Assembly (NCBI GenBank): GCA_021397835.1
Contig: JAJFZO010000896.1
Coordinates: forward strand, 4,566,501 to 4,630,500
Origin: Moringa oleifera
Taxonomy: Eukaryota > Streptophyta > Magnoliopsida > Brassicales > Moringaceae
Length of the DNA stretch: 64,000 bases
Direction of reading: 5' to 3'
Position 1 is the stretch's first letter. Every line of letters starts with the position of its first letter. The position numbers were made by a program, and so were the translations under genes. Shown one piece after another: positions 23,956 through 37,548 of this stretch. The notes under the pieces were generated by a model. It saw only the letters and a program-made list of their open reading frames with translations, was not told where the DNA came from and did no database searches.

Positions 23956-24859
23956 AACTCTAGACCATGACATTTGAAGCATTTCCTACCACCTAGTGTA
24001 GAAAAATTCGATGTTTGCTTGGTGCAAGAAGATCCTTTACTATTCTCTTGTCCCTTTGACACCACCTTACTCAAGAAAGTAGACTTGGAATTAACTCTCT
24101 CTTAGTACATATCTTTGGAACCATACCATGATTCCTTTTCAAATGTTTGTTGCTTTTTAGTTTTTGAAATCAACTTGCACATATCATTTAATGACCAATA
24201 TGTAGAAGTTTAGCCACTTAAGAAATCTTATATTTAGACCCCCCAAAGTATCTAGCAATGGCTTGATCCTTTGGTTCTACAAGCTCTCCTTTAGCATCAA
24301 AGTACTAAATTTTGTTGTGTACTCCTCCACTATAAGCTCTCCTTCATTTTCAACTCCCTTTTTCATTTTTTCTCATGTCACAATCTTATTATTTCCCTTA
24401 TGTTTTCTGTCTTTTCAAATTCTCCCACCAAAAAGATGTAATCTTTTTTAAGTTTGAGTGCAATCAACTTCACTTTCTTATGTTTTAGTAGTTATGAAAC
24501 TTAAATATTCTATCTATCATATTAAGCCAATAAAAAAAATTATCGACATAAGTTTTACCTTCAAACTCTAAGATGTCAAATTTTGGGTTAGTGCATATTT
24601 TGTCATCATCTTGTTCTCCATACCTTGCACGATATCTACCCAAGTCTCTTAGGAGAGTTGGGTCATCATCAGAATCAAACTTTTGGGCTTCATTATCATA
24701 TTGATTATTACATTCCTCAAGTTCCACAATAATTACATCCCTTTCATCTAATCCACACTACGGATCTTTCAAGTTGCAACCTCAAGGGACATCATCACCA
24801 TGTTTACTTTCTTCACAAACAACTTCTTTTCCATTTCATCTTGCCATGATCTACCTGAT
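23956..24859 (-). pseudogene. Ty3/gypsy gag pseudogene, copy B, truncated
   Basis: On the minus strand this runs from the primer-binding site through the gag leader and core to the first half of the zinc knuckle (the FKC end near 23970), where telomere-like DNA cuts it off; protease is missing. The longest frame (24485-24727) has DNEAQKFDSDDD, LGRYRARYGEQDDD and a matrix/core-like PKFDILEFEGKTY then NFFYWLNMIDRIF, as in plant Ty3/gypsy gag. The leader upstream carries in-frame stops where copy A reads Arg/Trp-like or Gln codons (for example TAG for CAG before CGLDE), consistent with C-to-T decay of methylated DNA. Confidence 0.8.
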
Positions 24860-24871
24860 GCTCTGATACCA
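24860..24871 (-). other. Primer-binding site for initiator-Met tRNA
   Basis: The minus strand reads TGGTATCAGAGC, the 12-base PBS complementary to the 3' end of plant initiator-Met tRNA. It lies between the LTR end on the right and gag on the left, fixing the sense direction of the element as minus. Decayed counterparts are at 6616-6627, 18090-18102 and 52612-52625. Confidence 0.85.
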
Positions 24872-25238
24872 AACTAGTACCATGTCATGATGTAACAATA
24901 TTTAGAATGAAAATTATATAACTTTGTTAGAAAATTTGTTTGAAAAGCATGAGAACAAGTTCAAATAAATTGACATAAAAAGCTCACTAAATTTAATATC
25001 AAAAGGATACAAAAAGTCACAACCTTAAGGATAATAAATAAGGATACAAAAACCTCACAACTCATGACTCAAAGGGATGTGTACCACCCTAAAAGATACA
25101 TCATTTTCTTACTACTCATTAGTTCCCAACCAAAGAGATACAGAGATAAAAGACAGAACTTAAAAAGTTTTTGTGAATGCATTCAAAGTCTAAGCTCTGT
25201 TCTAAGTATAAAGAATGAAACCATATACAACTGCATGG
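24872..25238 (-). repeat. LTR half (antisense arm), 5' LTR remnant of gag copy B
   Basis: LTR from its PBS-proximal end inward to the common breakpoint TGCATGG (25232-25238). It pairs in inverted orientation with 25985-26288 at roughly two-thirds identity by eye. Confidence 0.75.
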
Positions 25239-25984
25239 GATCTAGAGTTTAGGTATTAGGTTATAGGGCCTATTAATTACACATTAGTATCTAGTTTCTA
25301 GGTTATAGGGCTTCAAAATTAGGGTCAGAGTCCAAGTTTTAGGGCTTTAGGATTGTGGAATTTTAAGGTCTTGGGTCTATGATCTAGGATTTTGGTTCTA
25401 GGGTGCAGGGTTTTATGGTTTTATGATTTTAAGGATTTAGAACCTAAGGTCTAGGGTATACGGTGCAGGATCTAGAGTTTATGGTTTATGTTTCTAAGGT
25501 TTTAGGTTTAAAGTCGTTGGGTCTATGGTCCATGTTTTGGGTTTTAGGTTTTTATGTTCCAAGATTCCAGAGTTTAGGGTAAAGTGTTTAGGTTTTTAAG
25601 GTCTCGTGTCTAAATCAGGGTTTAAGTTCTTGAGTCATTGGTTATAGGTTTTTATTTTTTGAGTTTTTAGCTTTAGGATTTCAGGGTCTAGGGTTTTAAG
25701 ATTTTATGATTTAAAGTTTTAGGTCATGGTCTAAGGCCTAGGGTTTAGAGTTGAGGTTTTTGAGGTCATGGTTTAGAGTCTATAGTCTAGGCTCCAAGGT
25801 TTAAGCTTTAGGTTTTAGGATCCAAGGCCTAGGTCCTAGGTCTAAGGTTTTAGGATTTAAGGTCTAGGGTTTTAGGATCAAGAATCTTGGATTTATGACC
25901 TTAGGTTTTAATGTTTTTTGGTTTTAGGGTTTACACGTAGGGTTTTAAGGTCTAAGGTCTATAGTTTACGGCGTAGGCAAGGAT
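25239..25984 (+). repeat. Telomere-like array, family 2, G-rich
   Basis: Loop of the fold-back unit 24872-26288. Begins 'gatctagagtttaggtatta' and ends before 'ctagcacac'. Closely matched by 52938-53690. Confidence 0.8.
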
Positions 25985-26288
25985 CTAGCACACTTAGTGT
26001 CACTCTCTGGGTTTCCCTCTTGTCTTGGTATCTCTTTAGTTAGGAGCCTTTAAATGTTGACCCTTTGAATGGTGAGTTATGAGATTTCTTTATCCTTAGG
26101 GTGGTAAGTTTTTTTATCTCCTTGGTATTAAACATGGTGGTGAACCTTTTGTCTTTTATTTTCATTCAAGTCTGTTCGAACATGTGCTTCGTATTTCTAA
26201 AAAAAATCTCTACCATAGTTATATCATTTTCATTTCAAACATTATTTTATGAAAATTTCAAACATTATTTTATCATAATATGGTATCA
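25985..26288 (+). repeat. LTR half (sense arm)
   Basis: Sense LTR half ending ATGGTATCA at 26288. It contains a tandem 19-bp duplication (atttcaaacattattttat at 26232-26250 and 26255-26273) that is absent from the copy at 53691-54012. It separates G-rich from C-rich telomere-like DNA. Confidence 0.75.
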
Positions 26289-26516
26289 CCCTGGACCCTA
26301 CAACCCTAATCTTTCGACCTTAAACCTTAAACTTTACACCATTGACTCTTATAGCTTAAAACTTAGACTCCAGTTCCTAAAACTCTAGATAGTTGGTCGT
26401 TAAACCTTAGACTCTAGACCACAAAGCTTGCGACCCTTGATCGTTCAACTCTAGACTCTAGACCACAAAACTCTTATGCTTTAGACTCTAAATAGACCCT
26501 GGGGTCCTTAAATCAT
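26289..26516 (-). repeat. Telomere-like array, family 2, C-rich (short)
   Basis: C-rich variants (ccctaca, cttagactc, tctagacc) between an LTR half and a full LTR. Confidence 0.75.
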
Positions 26517-27171
26517 TGGCACAAGGGTGCCTATGTTACCACATTCAGCTCATGATGCTATGTGATAGACAGTTGGTATGCCCCTTGGAGGATTTTCAAA
26601 AGATGAAGTTATGGAAGCTTCTTTAGTGGTAGGCAATCAGCATGCACCATAATAATTTTGAAGAGAGAGCTATTTCGACCCATTAACTCCATTTATTTTT
26701 GTCAAATGAGCAAATTGAATGAACTAGTTATTAGCAAACACTTAGTCATTTTTTGAAGACCCAAAGCATGAAGGTTGTTCCATGCACTAGTATATATATA
26801 TTTTTTTATGCTTTAGACATTAAAGGTAGCCTAGACTTTGCTTGCATGTACAGAAGCATTTTGATTTCTCTCTTTCATCTTTGTATCTCTTTGGTTTAGA
26901 GTCATTAGTGGTGAAAAACATCTATTATCTCTTAAAGCGGTGCTCATCTGTAACTCTATGAGTGGTAGGTTTTGAGGTTTTTGTATCCTTGTTTATTGTC
27001 TTTATGATGGTTATTTTCTGTATTTCTTTGGCAACCCTGTGAGTGCTGACTCTTTTATCTCCCTTTTTCATTCAAATCTATTTGAACCTATGCCTGTACT
27101 TTATAAACAAAATTTTCAGTAAAGTTACATTATTTTCATTCCAAATACTGTTCCATCAGAATACAATATCA
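26517..27171 (+). repeat. Solo LTR-like element, sense
   Basis: 655 bp from TGGCACAAG to AATATCA, collinear with 22589-23213 and 54305-54955. A TATATATATAT run at 26792-26802 lies where the other copies have 'agtatttatt', a position that could have been the promoter TATA region, but this is only an inference. No target-site duplication is seen. Confidence 0.7.
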
Positions 27172-28205
27172 CCCTAAACCATAGAGTGAAACCAAGACCT
27201 TAGATCTAAGACTCATCAACTTAGACACTAGACCTTACACCAACACGCTAGACTTCAGACCGTAGAAAAACCACAAAACCTAAACCTTACACCATAATAC
27301 TAGATTTTACAACTTTTAAACCTTAGACAATAAACGCTAAGACAATGATACCTAAAAACCTATACACCCTAAAACTTTAAATCCTTAAAACATAGACCTT
27401 AGATCTTAGAACTTAGATGTTAGATGCTAGATTTTAGACCATGGATCCTTAACATTAAATGCTAAACCTTGGACCTTAATCCCCAATTCCTCAATGTTAA
27501 AACCCTAGATCCTAGTAAACAAAACCTAAATTCCTAAACCTTGGATCAGAGACCCTAAAACTTGTAAACTAAACCCTAGACCTAATCTACACCTTTCAAC
27601 TTAAACCCTAAGCCTTAGAAGTTAGAATTCTGAAACATTCACCCTAAAACTTAGATCATAGACCTAGTTTCTAAAACCCTAAAGCCTTAAAATCAAAAAA
27701 CCTTAATACCTTAGAACTTGAACCATAAACCTTGGGCCCTAGACCTAAGACTTTGAAAGCTAAACCTTAAACTCTAGATCTAAAACTGTAAACTCTAAAC
27801 GCTGAAACCCTAATCTTAGACCCTGAAACCTTCAACCATGGACCCTTGACCCATAAAGTATACACCTTAAACCATAAATCCTAGACCTTAGTTCTACATC
27901 TTAAACCCTACATTCTAAAGTTTAAATCTCGAATCTTAGACTTTAAAGTATAAACCCTAGCTCTTAGATCATAGATCCTAAATCTTGGAACCTAAACCAT
28001 AGACCTTGGACCCTACATTACAAAGCCAAGATTTAACACCTTAGAACCTAAACCCTAAAAGTCTAAAATCATACCTAAGACCCCAGACCTTTACACCTTA
28101 AAATACTAAAACCTTAGATCATAGACCTTAAAACCCTAATATCCTAAAACCTTACACATTAAACCTAGATCCTAAAACCTTAACCCTACACTCAAAACTC
28201 GATTA
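27172..28205 (-). repeat. Telomere-like array, family 2, C-rich
   Basis: About 1 kb of ccctaaa, cttagacc and ctagacct variants following the LTR. It ends at a junction with reverse 17-bp satellite that is matched at 56010. Confidence 0.85.
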
Positions 28206-31200
28206 AATCTAAGGTTTAATTATTTACTAAACCCATTTCGTTATGTGATTCATTTTTATATTAAATCCAATTATTTAATTGGCATAGTTTTATATTAAAT
28301 CAAATAATTTATTAAGCCCAATCATATTTTTGAGCTCATGAACCCAATGAATTATTAGGCTCAATTTTTCTTTGTGTTCAATTAATTATTGGGCTTAATT
28401 TATACATATTAGGCCCAACTGGTTGCAAAGCATAATTATTTACTGAGTTAGGCATAATAGACCCAAATTTATTATTAGACCCATTAAATATTAGGTCCAA
28501 TTAATTATTAAGTCCAATTATATCTTGGATAACACACTAACCTTAATTATACATTAGCCTAGTTATATCTCAAATTCTATTATAATTGACCCACTATATC
28601 ATTAGCCTACTTGTATATGAGAGGTAATCATATCATATATATAATTTTCAGGCTCAATTAAATCTAAGGCCAATAAATTTTAAGTTTATATATCTTAGGA
28701 TATATTATTTGTTAAGCCCAATTATAGACATAGGATTATTTTTTAGACTCATACATGTTAACCCCATTAATTTGGCTTAATTGACTAATAGGTCCAATTA
28801 ATTCTCAAGTACTATCAAATATTATGGCCAACTAATTGTTCGATCAAATTATATCCTAAGCACAATTTTTACTTAAACCCAATCAAATCTTAGAGTTAAT
28901 TAGTTGTTAGGTGCAATGAATTGTTAATCTCAATAAATTTTCTCAATTAAATATTAAATTCAACAAAATTTTTGAACTCAATTATTTTATTTCAGGTCCA
29001 ATTAATAAATGCTGGTCTAATTAATTATTGTGATCAATTATGTCTCAAGTTTAATTTTAATTTGGTTTCAATTATATCTTACGCTTAATTTATTTTTTGG
29101 CACAACATATTCAATTCATACACGCCATGTCCAATTTTATCTTAAGCCTACCTAAATATTGCACCCAATAATATTTTAAGCGTAAATATTTATTAATGTT
29201 ATTTCATTCTTAAACACATTTATGAAATAAAGCTCAATTATCGGCTAGGCCTAATTATGTATTAACTTAGTTTTTTTTTATTAAGCTCAATTCAATAATC
29301 AGTTTAATTAATTAAATCTTCGATTTAAATAATTTTTAGTAGCAATTAATTGTTAGATATAATTAATTATTGAGATTTTCAATTATTAGACTCAATTACA
29401 TCTTAAATCTAATTATATTTTAAACCCACGTATTCATTAGGCCCCAATTATATATGACATTTAAATTTCTGTTAGGCCCAACTAATTCTTATATAGAATT
29501 AAATCTTTCGCCTGATTAATTAGTAAATTCAAGTCAATTGTTAGCTATAATTATTTATTATGTCTAATTAATTATTAGGCTTAAAAATATTTTAGATTCA
29601 AAATTTTATTAGGCCCAATTGTATATTAAGTCTAATTAATTATTAAACTTGAATATATATTATGTATATTTTTTTATTAAATTTAATTAATTATTTGATC
29701 TAATGAATTGTTAGGTCTAATTATTAGTTACACCTGGTTATGGATTAGGTTTGATTTTTTATTAGACTCAATTAAATTTTAAGCCCAATCAATTCTTAGT
29801 TATAACTAAATCTTGGGCAATTTATTTTTTGACAAAGTGAAGTATTTGATCCAATTAACTATTAGGCCAAACTACATTGTAGGCCTAGTTATTTGAAGTA
29901 TGATTAATTCTTAGATCTAATTAATGTACGTTTGACTAAATTTGCTCATAAGCTGAATTATTTCTAAATTGTATACATGGTAGACTTAATTATATCTTGG
30001 ATTCTATTATTTATTATTAGAACTAATTATGTAATGGACCTAATTATTTATAGACCTCAATTATATCTTAAGTCCAATTATAATTTAAATTCAATTATAT
30101 CTTAGTATAGTTTATTTAGTCCGATTAATTACAGACTTAATTGTATCTCAAATCTACTTAATTATTAGATTTGATTACATTTTAAGTCTAATTACATGTG
30201 AAGCTCAATTAGTTTTTAGATCCCATTATGTATTAAGCATAATTATTTATTAGGATCAATGATACATTAAGTCTAATTTTTATTAGATCTAATGCCCAAC
30301 TTAGGCACTATTAAATCTTAAGCCCAATTAATGAAAGCCAAAATTTTTAATGAAAGCTCAATTAATTATTAGACCTAATGAATATCTAGGCCTAGTGAAT
30401 TGATAGGCCACTTACTTGTTAGGCTTAATCACATATTAGACCCAATTATTTTTTTTATGTCTAATTAATTCTTAAGTCCAATTAATATGCGATAAGCCAA
30501 ACACATTCTTAAGTCTGATAATTTCTAAAGTTCATGCATAATAAGTTGAGTAAATTATTAGATCTTTTAGATATTAGGCTCAATTATATCTCTAGTCCAA
30601 TTATACTTGCCTTATTACATTGTAGACCCAATTATTCATGAGACCTAATTATATCAGATGTCTAATTTTTTTAGCTGAATTAATTTTAGGTTTAATTATA
30701 TGTTAGGCTATAATATTTACTAGGCCCAATTACATATTCGAATTATTTTTTGAACTCATGCAGGTTAACCAAATTAATTTGGTTAAATTAAGTAATAGCC
30801 TAATTTCATTTTTGTTCTGAATATTTTTTAGGTCAAATTATATATTAAACTCAATTTTTTATAATATCCAATTAAATTTTGGGCCCAGCTATTTTTTGTG
30901 CACTATTAAGTACTAGATTGATTTAATTGTCAAGTTCAATTAATTTTTAGATTCAATTAAATTATAAGCCTAATTATTTATTAGGTCAAATTATGTATTA
31001 AGTCTTTATTTTTTTATGCATAAATAATTTGTTACTTTATATGTATAAATTATATACTAAACTAAATTTTTTATTAAGCCCAAAATTTTTTTATTAGAGG
31101 CTCAATTAATTATTTGACCAAATGAATTGTTAGTTCTGATTAATTTTTTTACTCAATTATACATTACACTCAATTATTAGGTCTAATTTTTTACTAGCAT

Positions 31201-32275
31201 CAATTAATTCTTATGTTAAGTTAATTATTTTGCATAATAAATTATTTGATTTAACTAATTTTTAGGCTCAATTATATATCAAGCTTAGTTATTTTTATAG
31301 TCTAATTAATTCTTAAGGTCAATTAACATACAATAGGCTAAATTTCCTTTTTCTGTTTGATAATTTGATAAACTTATTATTTCTTAGATACTATCATTTA
31401 TTATCATACCAAAATATCTATTAGACTCAATTATATAAATGACCTAATTATATTTTAAGTGTAATTGAAATTTGTATTCAATTATAAGTTCAATAATTTG
31501 TTGGACTTTGCATGCAAGGCCCACTTAATTGTTGGCCCAATTACATTCTAGGTCTAATTATATAATAAGCTTATTTACTTCTTAACCCTAATTATATATT
31601 AAGGTTAATTATTTATTAGTATCAATTATACATGAAACTTAATTTTTTTAGCGTAGTTAATTCTTAGACACAATTAAGTATTCATCTCAATTAATTATTA
31701 GGTCAAATTACTTTTTACGCTCGATTACATCTTATATCTACTTAGTTGTCAGGTCTATTTCGTTTTTAAGTCTAAGTATTTGTTGAGCTCAATTAATTAT
31801 TAGGCTTAATTTTTAAAATTTAATTATATATATTAACTCCAATTATTATTTTGGATCTAATTATATTTAAGCTAGATTCGTTCTTTGACCCAATTATTTA
31901 TTAAGCTTATGCTTGCTAAGCTTAATTAGTTATTAGACCTATGTATATTTTGATATAATTATTTATTTCATCTATTTCATTCTTAGGCTTAATTGTATAT
32001 TAAACTATATTATTTATTAGCCTAATTACATATTGAGCTGATTTTGTTTCTAGGCGGATCATGTACACTAATTTTAATTATATCTTATGCTTAAATAATT
32101 ATTTGGTCCAGTTTTATGTTAGGTAAATTATTTGTTAAGGCTATTTTTTCCTTAGGTCCATTATATAAAAAGATCAATTATGTATTAAGCTTGATTATTT
32201 AACTAATTCTTTTGGACACATATATCATTAGCACATTATATAAAACAATCAATTATGTATTAAGCTTAGTATTCA
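28206..32275 (-). repeat. 17-bp satellite, reverse orientation
   Basis: About 4 kb of reverse units (…ttaggcccaattaatt…). The start, with 'cccatttcgttatgtgatt', is matched at 41462 and 56040. The copy at 56011-59612 lacks a stretch corresponding to roughly 28785-29490. No gene is seen. Confidence 0.85.
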
Positions 32276-32686
32276 TAATTAATTTAAACCTTAACTCTTA
32301 AAACCTAAATCCTAACTTTACACTTTAAACCCCTAATTTCTGAACCTAACCCTTAAATCCTAAATGCTAAACTTTAAATCCTAAAGCCCAAACCTCTTTA
32401 ATCCTAACCTCACCTTAAATCTCAAACACTAAACCCTAACACTCAACCCTTAAACTTTAATTTTAAACCTTAAGTTCTTAATCTTAAACTCTTACCTCTG
32501 AATCCTAAACTTTAAACTGTAACCCCTAAACTATAAACACTAATCCCGTAAACCTAATCTTACACCTAAAACTCAAACTTGAACCCTTAAATTTTAAACC
32601 TAACCTGTAAACCATAACCCTTAAGCTTTGAACCATGACCCTAACTCCATAATAACTCGAACCCCTAAACCCTGACTCCTAGAACC
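32276..32686 (-). repeat. Telomere-like array, family 1, C-rich
   Basis: aaccctaa and aaccttaa variants, meeting the G-rich array head-on at about 32686. In the copy at 59613-59815 most of this and the first part of the G-rich array are deleted. Confidence 0.8.
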
Positions 32687-34425
32687 TAATTGGATTTTAA
32701 AGTCTAGGATTAAGGTTTTAAAGGTTATAGTTTAAAGTTTAGTGTAGAAGGGTTAAGGGTTAGAATTAGGTTTTAGGAATTAAGGTGCAAGGTTTAGCAA
32801 TTAGGCTATAGGGTGTAGGTATGTGTTATAGGGATAAGGTTTTTAGGATTAGGGTTAGTGGTTAAAATTGAGGGTTTAGAGTTTATTGATTTGAAGTTAA
32901 CGGTTAGTGGTAATGGTCTAATGTTTAAGGTTTAAAATTTAGGGGTCAGTAATTAAGGTTGGGCTCAAATGTGTAGGGTTTAGGCTTTATGGTTTAGGAT
33001 TCAAAGTTTAGTGGTTAGGAAAATTCAATGTTTAGGATTTAGAGATTTGGTTTTATGGTTTAGTGGTTAGGATTGAGGGTTTAGCATTAGTAGTTATTGT
33101 TAAATTTTATGGTTTTGGAATTATGGTTTTAGGGATTAGGATATAGGAGTTAGGGCTTAGGATTTTGTAAATATAATTTAGGGATTAGCTTCTAAGGTTT
33201 ATGGTTTATGAGTTAAGGGCTAAGGATCAGGGTTTAGGGTTCATCAGTTACATGTTAGGTTTGGGTTTAAAGGATTCAGGTTTAGGATTTAGTGTTTAGA
33301 ATTTTGGGATTAAGGGTTAGGATTTTGGATTTAGAGTCTAAGAATTGAGATTTGGGCTTAAGGGTTTAGGAGTTATGGTTTAGGGTTTAAGGGCTAGTAT
33401 TAGGGGTTGAGGGGTTAAGGGTTAAGGTTTCAGATTTAGTGGTCCAGGATAATTTCTTTAGGTTTAGAGTTTTATCGTTTAAGATTAACATTTGGGGATT
33501 ATAGATTTTAGGGTTTTGGTTAAATATTCACTTGTGAGGGATTAGGGTTTAAAGTTTATAGTTTATGGTTTAGAGGTTTGAATTTAAGGATTATTGTTTA
33601 GGTTAAAGTTTATGGTTTTGGTTTTAACGTTTGGGGTTTAGGGTCTGAAAGTTGGGATTTAGGATATAGTGATAAGGGTTTATGGGTTAGAGTTTCATGA
33701 TTAGGGTTGAAGAGTTAGTGTTTAGGGTTTACGAGTTAAGGGTTAGGGTTTAGGCTGTAAGGGTTAAGATTTCATGTTTAAGGGTCTAGGATTGGGCATT
33801 CGGGTTTTGAGTTTTGGGTTTAAGATTTAGGGATTTAAGTGTAGGGGTTCGCTGGTTATGATTTAAGGGTTTCGATTTAGAGGTTAGCAATTAGGATCTA
33901 GGGTTGAAATTTAAGGATTATGGGTTAAAGGGTTCGAGTTTAGGGTTTAGCATTTGATAAAAAGTGTTTGGTTTTGAGTTTACAAGGTTACATTTTTGTG
34001 TTTAGGTTTTATGGGTTAGGGTTGAAAGGTTAGGCATTAGGAGTTATGGATTAAGGATTAGGGTTGGGGTTTAAGATTTAGGGTTTAAGAAGTTTGAATT
34101 TAGGTTTAAGGTTTAAAGATTTAAGTTAAGAGATTAGAGATTATATTTAGTATTTAGGATATAAAGTTTTGAGTTTAAGGCTTAGATTTTATTGTTTAGA
34201 ATTTACAGTTTGGGGATTAGGATTTAAGATTTAAGGTTTAGAGTTTATGATTCAGGGTTAAGGTGCAGGGGTTAGAGTTTAGGGGTTAGGGTTTAGGATT
34301 TAGATTTAGTATTTAGTGTTTAGTGTTTAGTGTTTAGTATTTAGGGGGTTAGGTTTAAGGCTTGGGATTTAGGGTTTCGTGTTAAGGACTAGGGTTTAGT
34401 ATTTTGGATACAAGGTTTAAATTTA
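32687..34425 (+). repeat. Telomere-like array, family 1, G-rich
   Basis: ggtttagg and tttaggg variants; matched by 59816-61406. It ends in the same junction with the forward 17-bp satellite as at 4587. Confidence 0.85.
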
Positions 34426-37400
34426 ATTGGGCTTAATAAAAATTAGGCTTAACATACAATTGGACTTAAAAATGAAATGAGTCTAATAAATAATTGAGTC
34501 TTATGTCTAATTGAGTGTAACATTTAATTGAACCTAACTACTCATTGGACCTCACAATTCGTTAGGATTAAATAATTAATTAAGCTTAGGATTCAATTGG
34601 TTTTAATAAAAAATAAATTTAATATATAATTTAACTTAATAAATAATTTAGCTTAATAAATAAATAAGTCTAAATTAAAATGCTAAATCTAACAATTAGC
34701 TGAGTCTAATAACTAATTATGCTAAGATTTTGTTCTACCTAAGAATTAGATGGGTCTAATATCTAATCAAAGTTTATACAAAATTTGGCCAAACAACAAA
34801 ATCGACCTAATAAATAATTATACATATGATATAATTAAGACTAACAATTAATTAGACTTCATAATGGATTATATTTAAGATTTATTTGTAACTAAGAATA
34901 AGTATGCCCTAAGATTCAATAGGGCTTGATAAAACATTGTGCTTAATATTTAATTGATGTAAATAATTTGGCTTAGTGTACATTTGTACATAAGAATGAA
35001 GTTGGCTTAATACATAATTAGGCTAAAAAATATAATTAGACTTAAAGATATGAGTAAGCCTTATAAATAATTAGATTTAATGGATAGTTAGACTTAATAA
35101 ATAAATTATGATGGTTAAGATATAATTACGTCTATCTTGCAGAATTAATTGGACCATAAATAATTGGGTCTAATATGTAAATGAGCTTAACATTTTATTA
35201 AACAAATTATTTATTATGTCAAATAATTAATTGCAATTAAAATTTAATTTAGTCTAATAAAAAATTAAATTTAATATAAAATTAAGCTTAAGATGAAAAT
35301 GAGTCCAATAAATAATTGAGTTTAATGTATAATTAAACCTAAATATTAATTAGACATAACAATTCGTCGGGCCTCACAATTAGGTCCAAGATTATATTGA
35401 TCTTAATATATAATTGGGCTTAAGAAATAATATAGGTAAGGAACGAATTGAGCCTAATGTATATCAATTTGGTTTAAGTATATTAATTAGGCTTAAGATT
35501 GGCTTAATAAATAATTGAGCCTAATGTATAATTAAACCTAAATATTAATTTGACATAACAATTCATTGAGCCTCATAATTCGTTTGATCAAATAATTAAT
35601 TAAGCCTCAAAATTAATTAAGTTTAATAAAAAATAAAATTAATTTACAATTGAATTTAATAGATAACAAAGTTTAATCTATAATTAGACCTATTAAAATA
35701 TCAAACTTAAAATGTAATTGACTATAATTATTAATTGGAACAGGCAAATAATTTGAGTCTAACAATTAATTTAGCTTAAAATATATTTGAGTGTGATAAT
35801 TAACTTGGTATAAGATGATTGAGCTTGAGATGTCACTAAGTCTAATAATTAATTAAGCTTAACATTTAGTTGAGCCTAATAATTAATTGAGCTTGAGATT
35901 TAATTGTGAATAAGAATAAATAAGGTCCAAATTTTAATGTAACATAACAAAAAATTAGGTTTAATCTATAATTAGACGTAAAAACGAAATAGATTAAAAA
36001 GTAACTAGATTCAAGATTAAATTGATCTTAATATATAATTGGGCCTAAGAAATAATTTAGGTAAAGAACAAATTGAGCCTAATGTGTATTAATTTGGCCT
36101 AAATATAAATTAAACTTAATATATAATGGAGCACAACAATTCATTGAGAAAATAATTTGTTGGGTAGAACAATTAAATGAGCTTAGTATTTATTTGGGTT
36201 TAAAAGTTGAGCTTCATTTACGATTGGGCCTGATAAATAATTAGGCTGGAGATACATTTTAACAAAATAATTAACTAGATCTGAGATGTAACTGGGTTTA
36301 AGAAGTAATTAAGCTTAATAATTAATAAAATTTAATAATTAATTTGTCCCATGATTTAATTGTGACCAAGACCTAAATAGACCTAAGATTTTATTAAACT
36401 TAACATATAATTAGGCTTAATAAAAAAATAAACTTAATGCATAATTGAGTATAAAATAGAAGCACTCTAATAAATAATTAAGCCTAAAATATAAATAAAT
36501 TCAAGCTTTGATTGTCTTTAACATATAGTTAGGCTTAATAATAAATGAAGCCTATAGTTCATTAGCTCAGTAAATAATTGGACCTAAGATATAATAGTCA
36601 CAAATTATAATTGAGCTTAAGATACAATTGAGTCTTATAAAGAATTGGACGTAATAGTAAATAATGTCACATAGGATATAATTGCGTCTATTGTACATGA
36701 AACTTAAAAATAATTTAGTTCAAAAAAAAAATATTGAGACCAACTTATATTAATTGGGCATAAGAATTAATTAAGCTATAAAAATTATTAGGTTTAATAT
36801 ATAATTGAGCCTAACACTTAATTTGACTAAACAATTCATTGCACCAAAAAACTAATTGGGCATAAAATTCTATTGGGCTTCATAAAAAATTCGGTTTGAT
36901 ATATAATTGGATCTGAGCCTCATGTGTAAGTGGGCTTAACAATTGATTGGATCTAACAATTTATTAAACTTCATAATTTATTAAATAAAATAATTAATTG
37001 AGCATAAGATTTAATTGGATTGAACAAAAAATTGAACTTAATATATAATTAAGCTTAGTAAAGAATTAAGCCTAAGATGTAACCTAAAATATATATGGGT
37101 TTAAGATTTAATTCGACCAAAGATAGAATGAGCTCGCAAGAACCTAATACATAATAACACGTAGGAATTAATTTAGCTTAAGTTACAATTAAACTTTATA
37201 TATAATTGAGTATCATATTAATTGGACCTAACATTTATTAATTAAGTCTAAAAACTAATGTAATGTAATTTATAATTGGGTCAAATATGTAGTTGAGATT
37301 AACAATTAATGAGACCTATCAGTTCATGTGGCCTAATAATTAATTAGGTGTAAGATTTGATTTGATTTAATAAAAACTTGTGATTGATATAAAATTTGAC

Positions 37401-37548
37401 CTAATAAATAGGTGACCTTAATATATAATTAGCCCAAGAATTAAATTGACTTAATAAATAATTATGCCTAATATTTAATTAAATCTTACAATTAATTATA
37501 CCTAACTATTGATTGGCCCTAAAATTAATTGTTCTTGAAAATTAGGTA
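34426..37548 (+). repeat. 17-bp satellite, forward orientation, with higher-order repeats
   Basis: Forward units. A segment of about 65 bp starting 'tcttaatatataattggg' occurs at 35401 and again at 36026 (625 bp apart); another block with 'aataattgag' recurs about 199 bp apart (35311 and 35510). Matched by 61407-64000. Confidence 0.85.
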
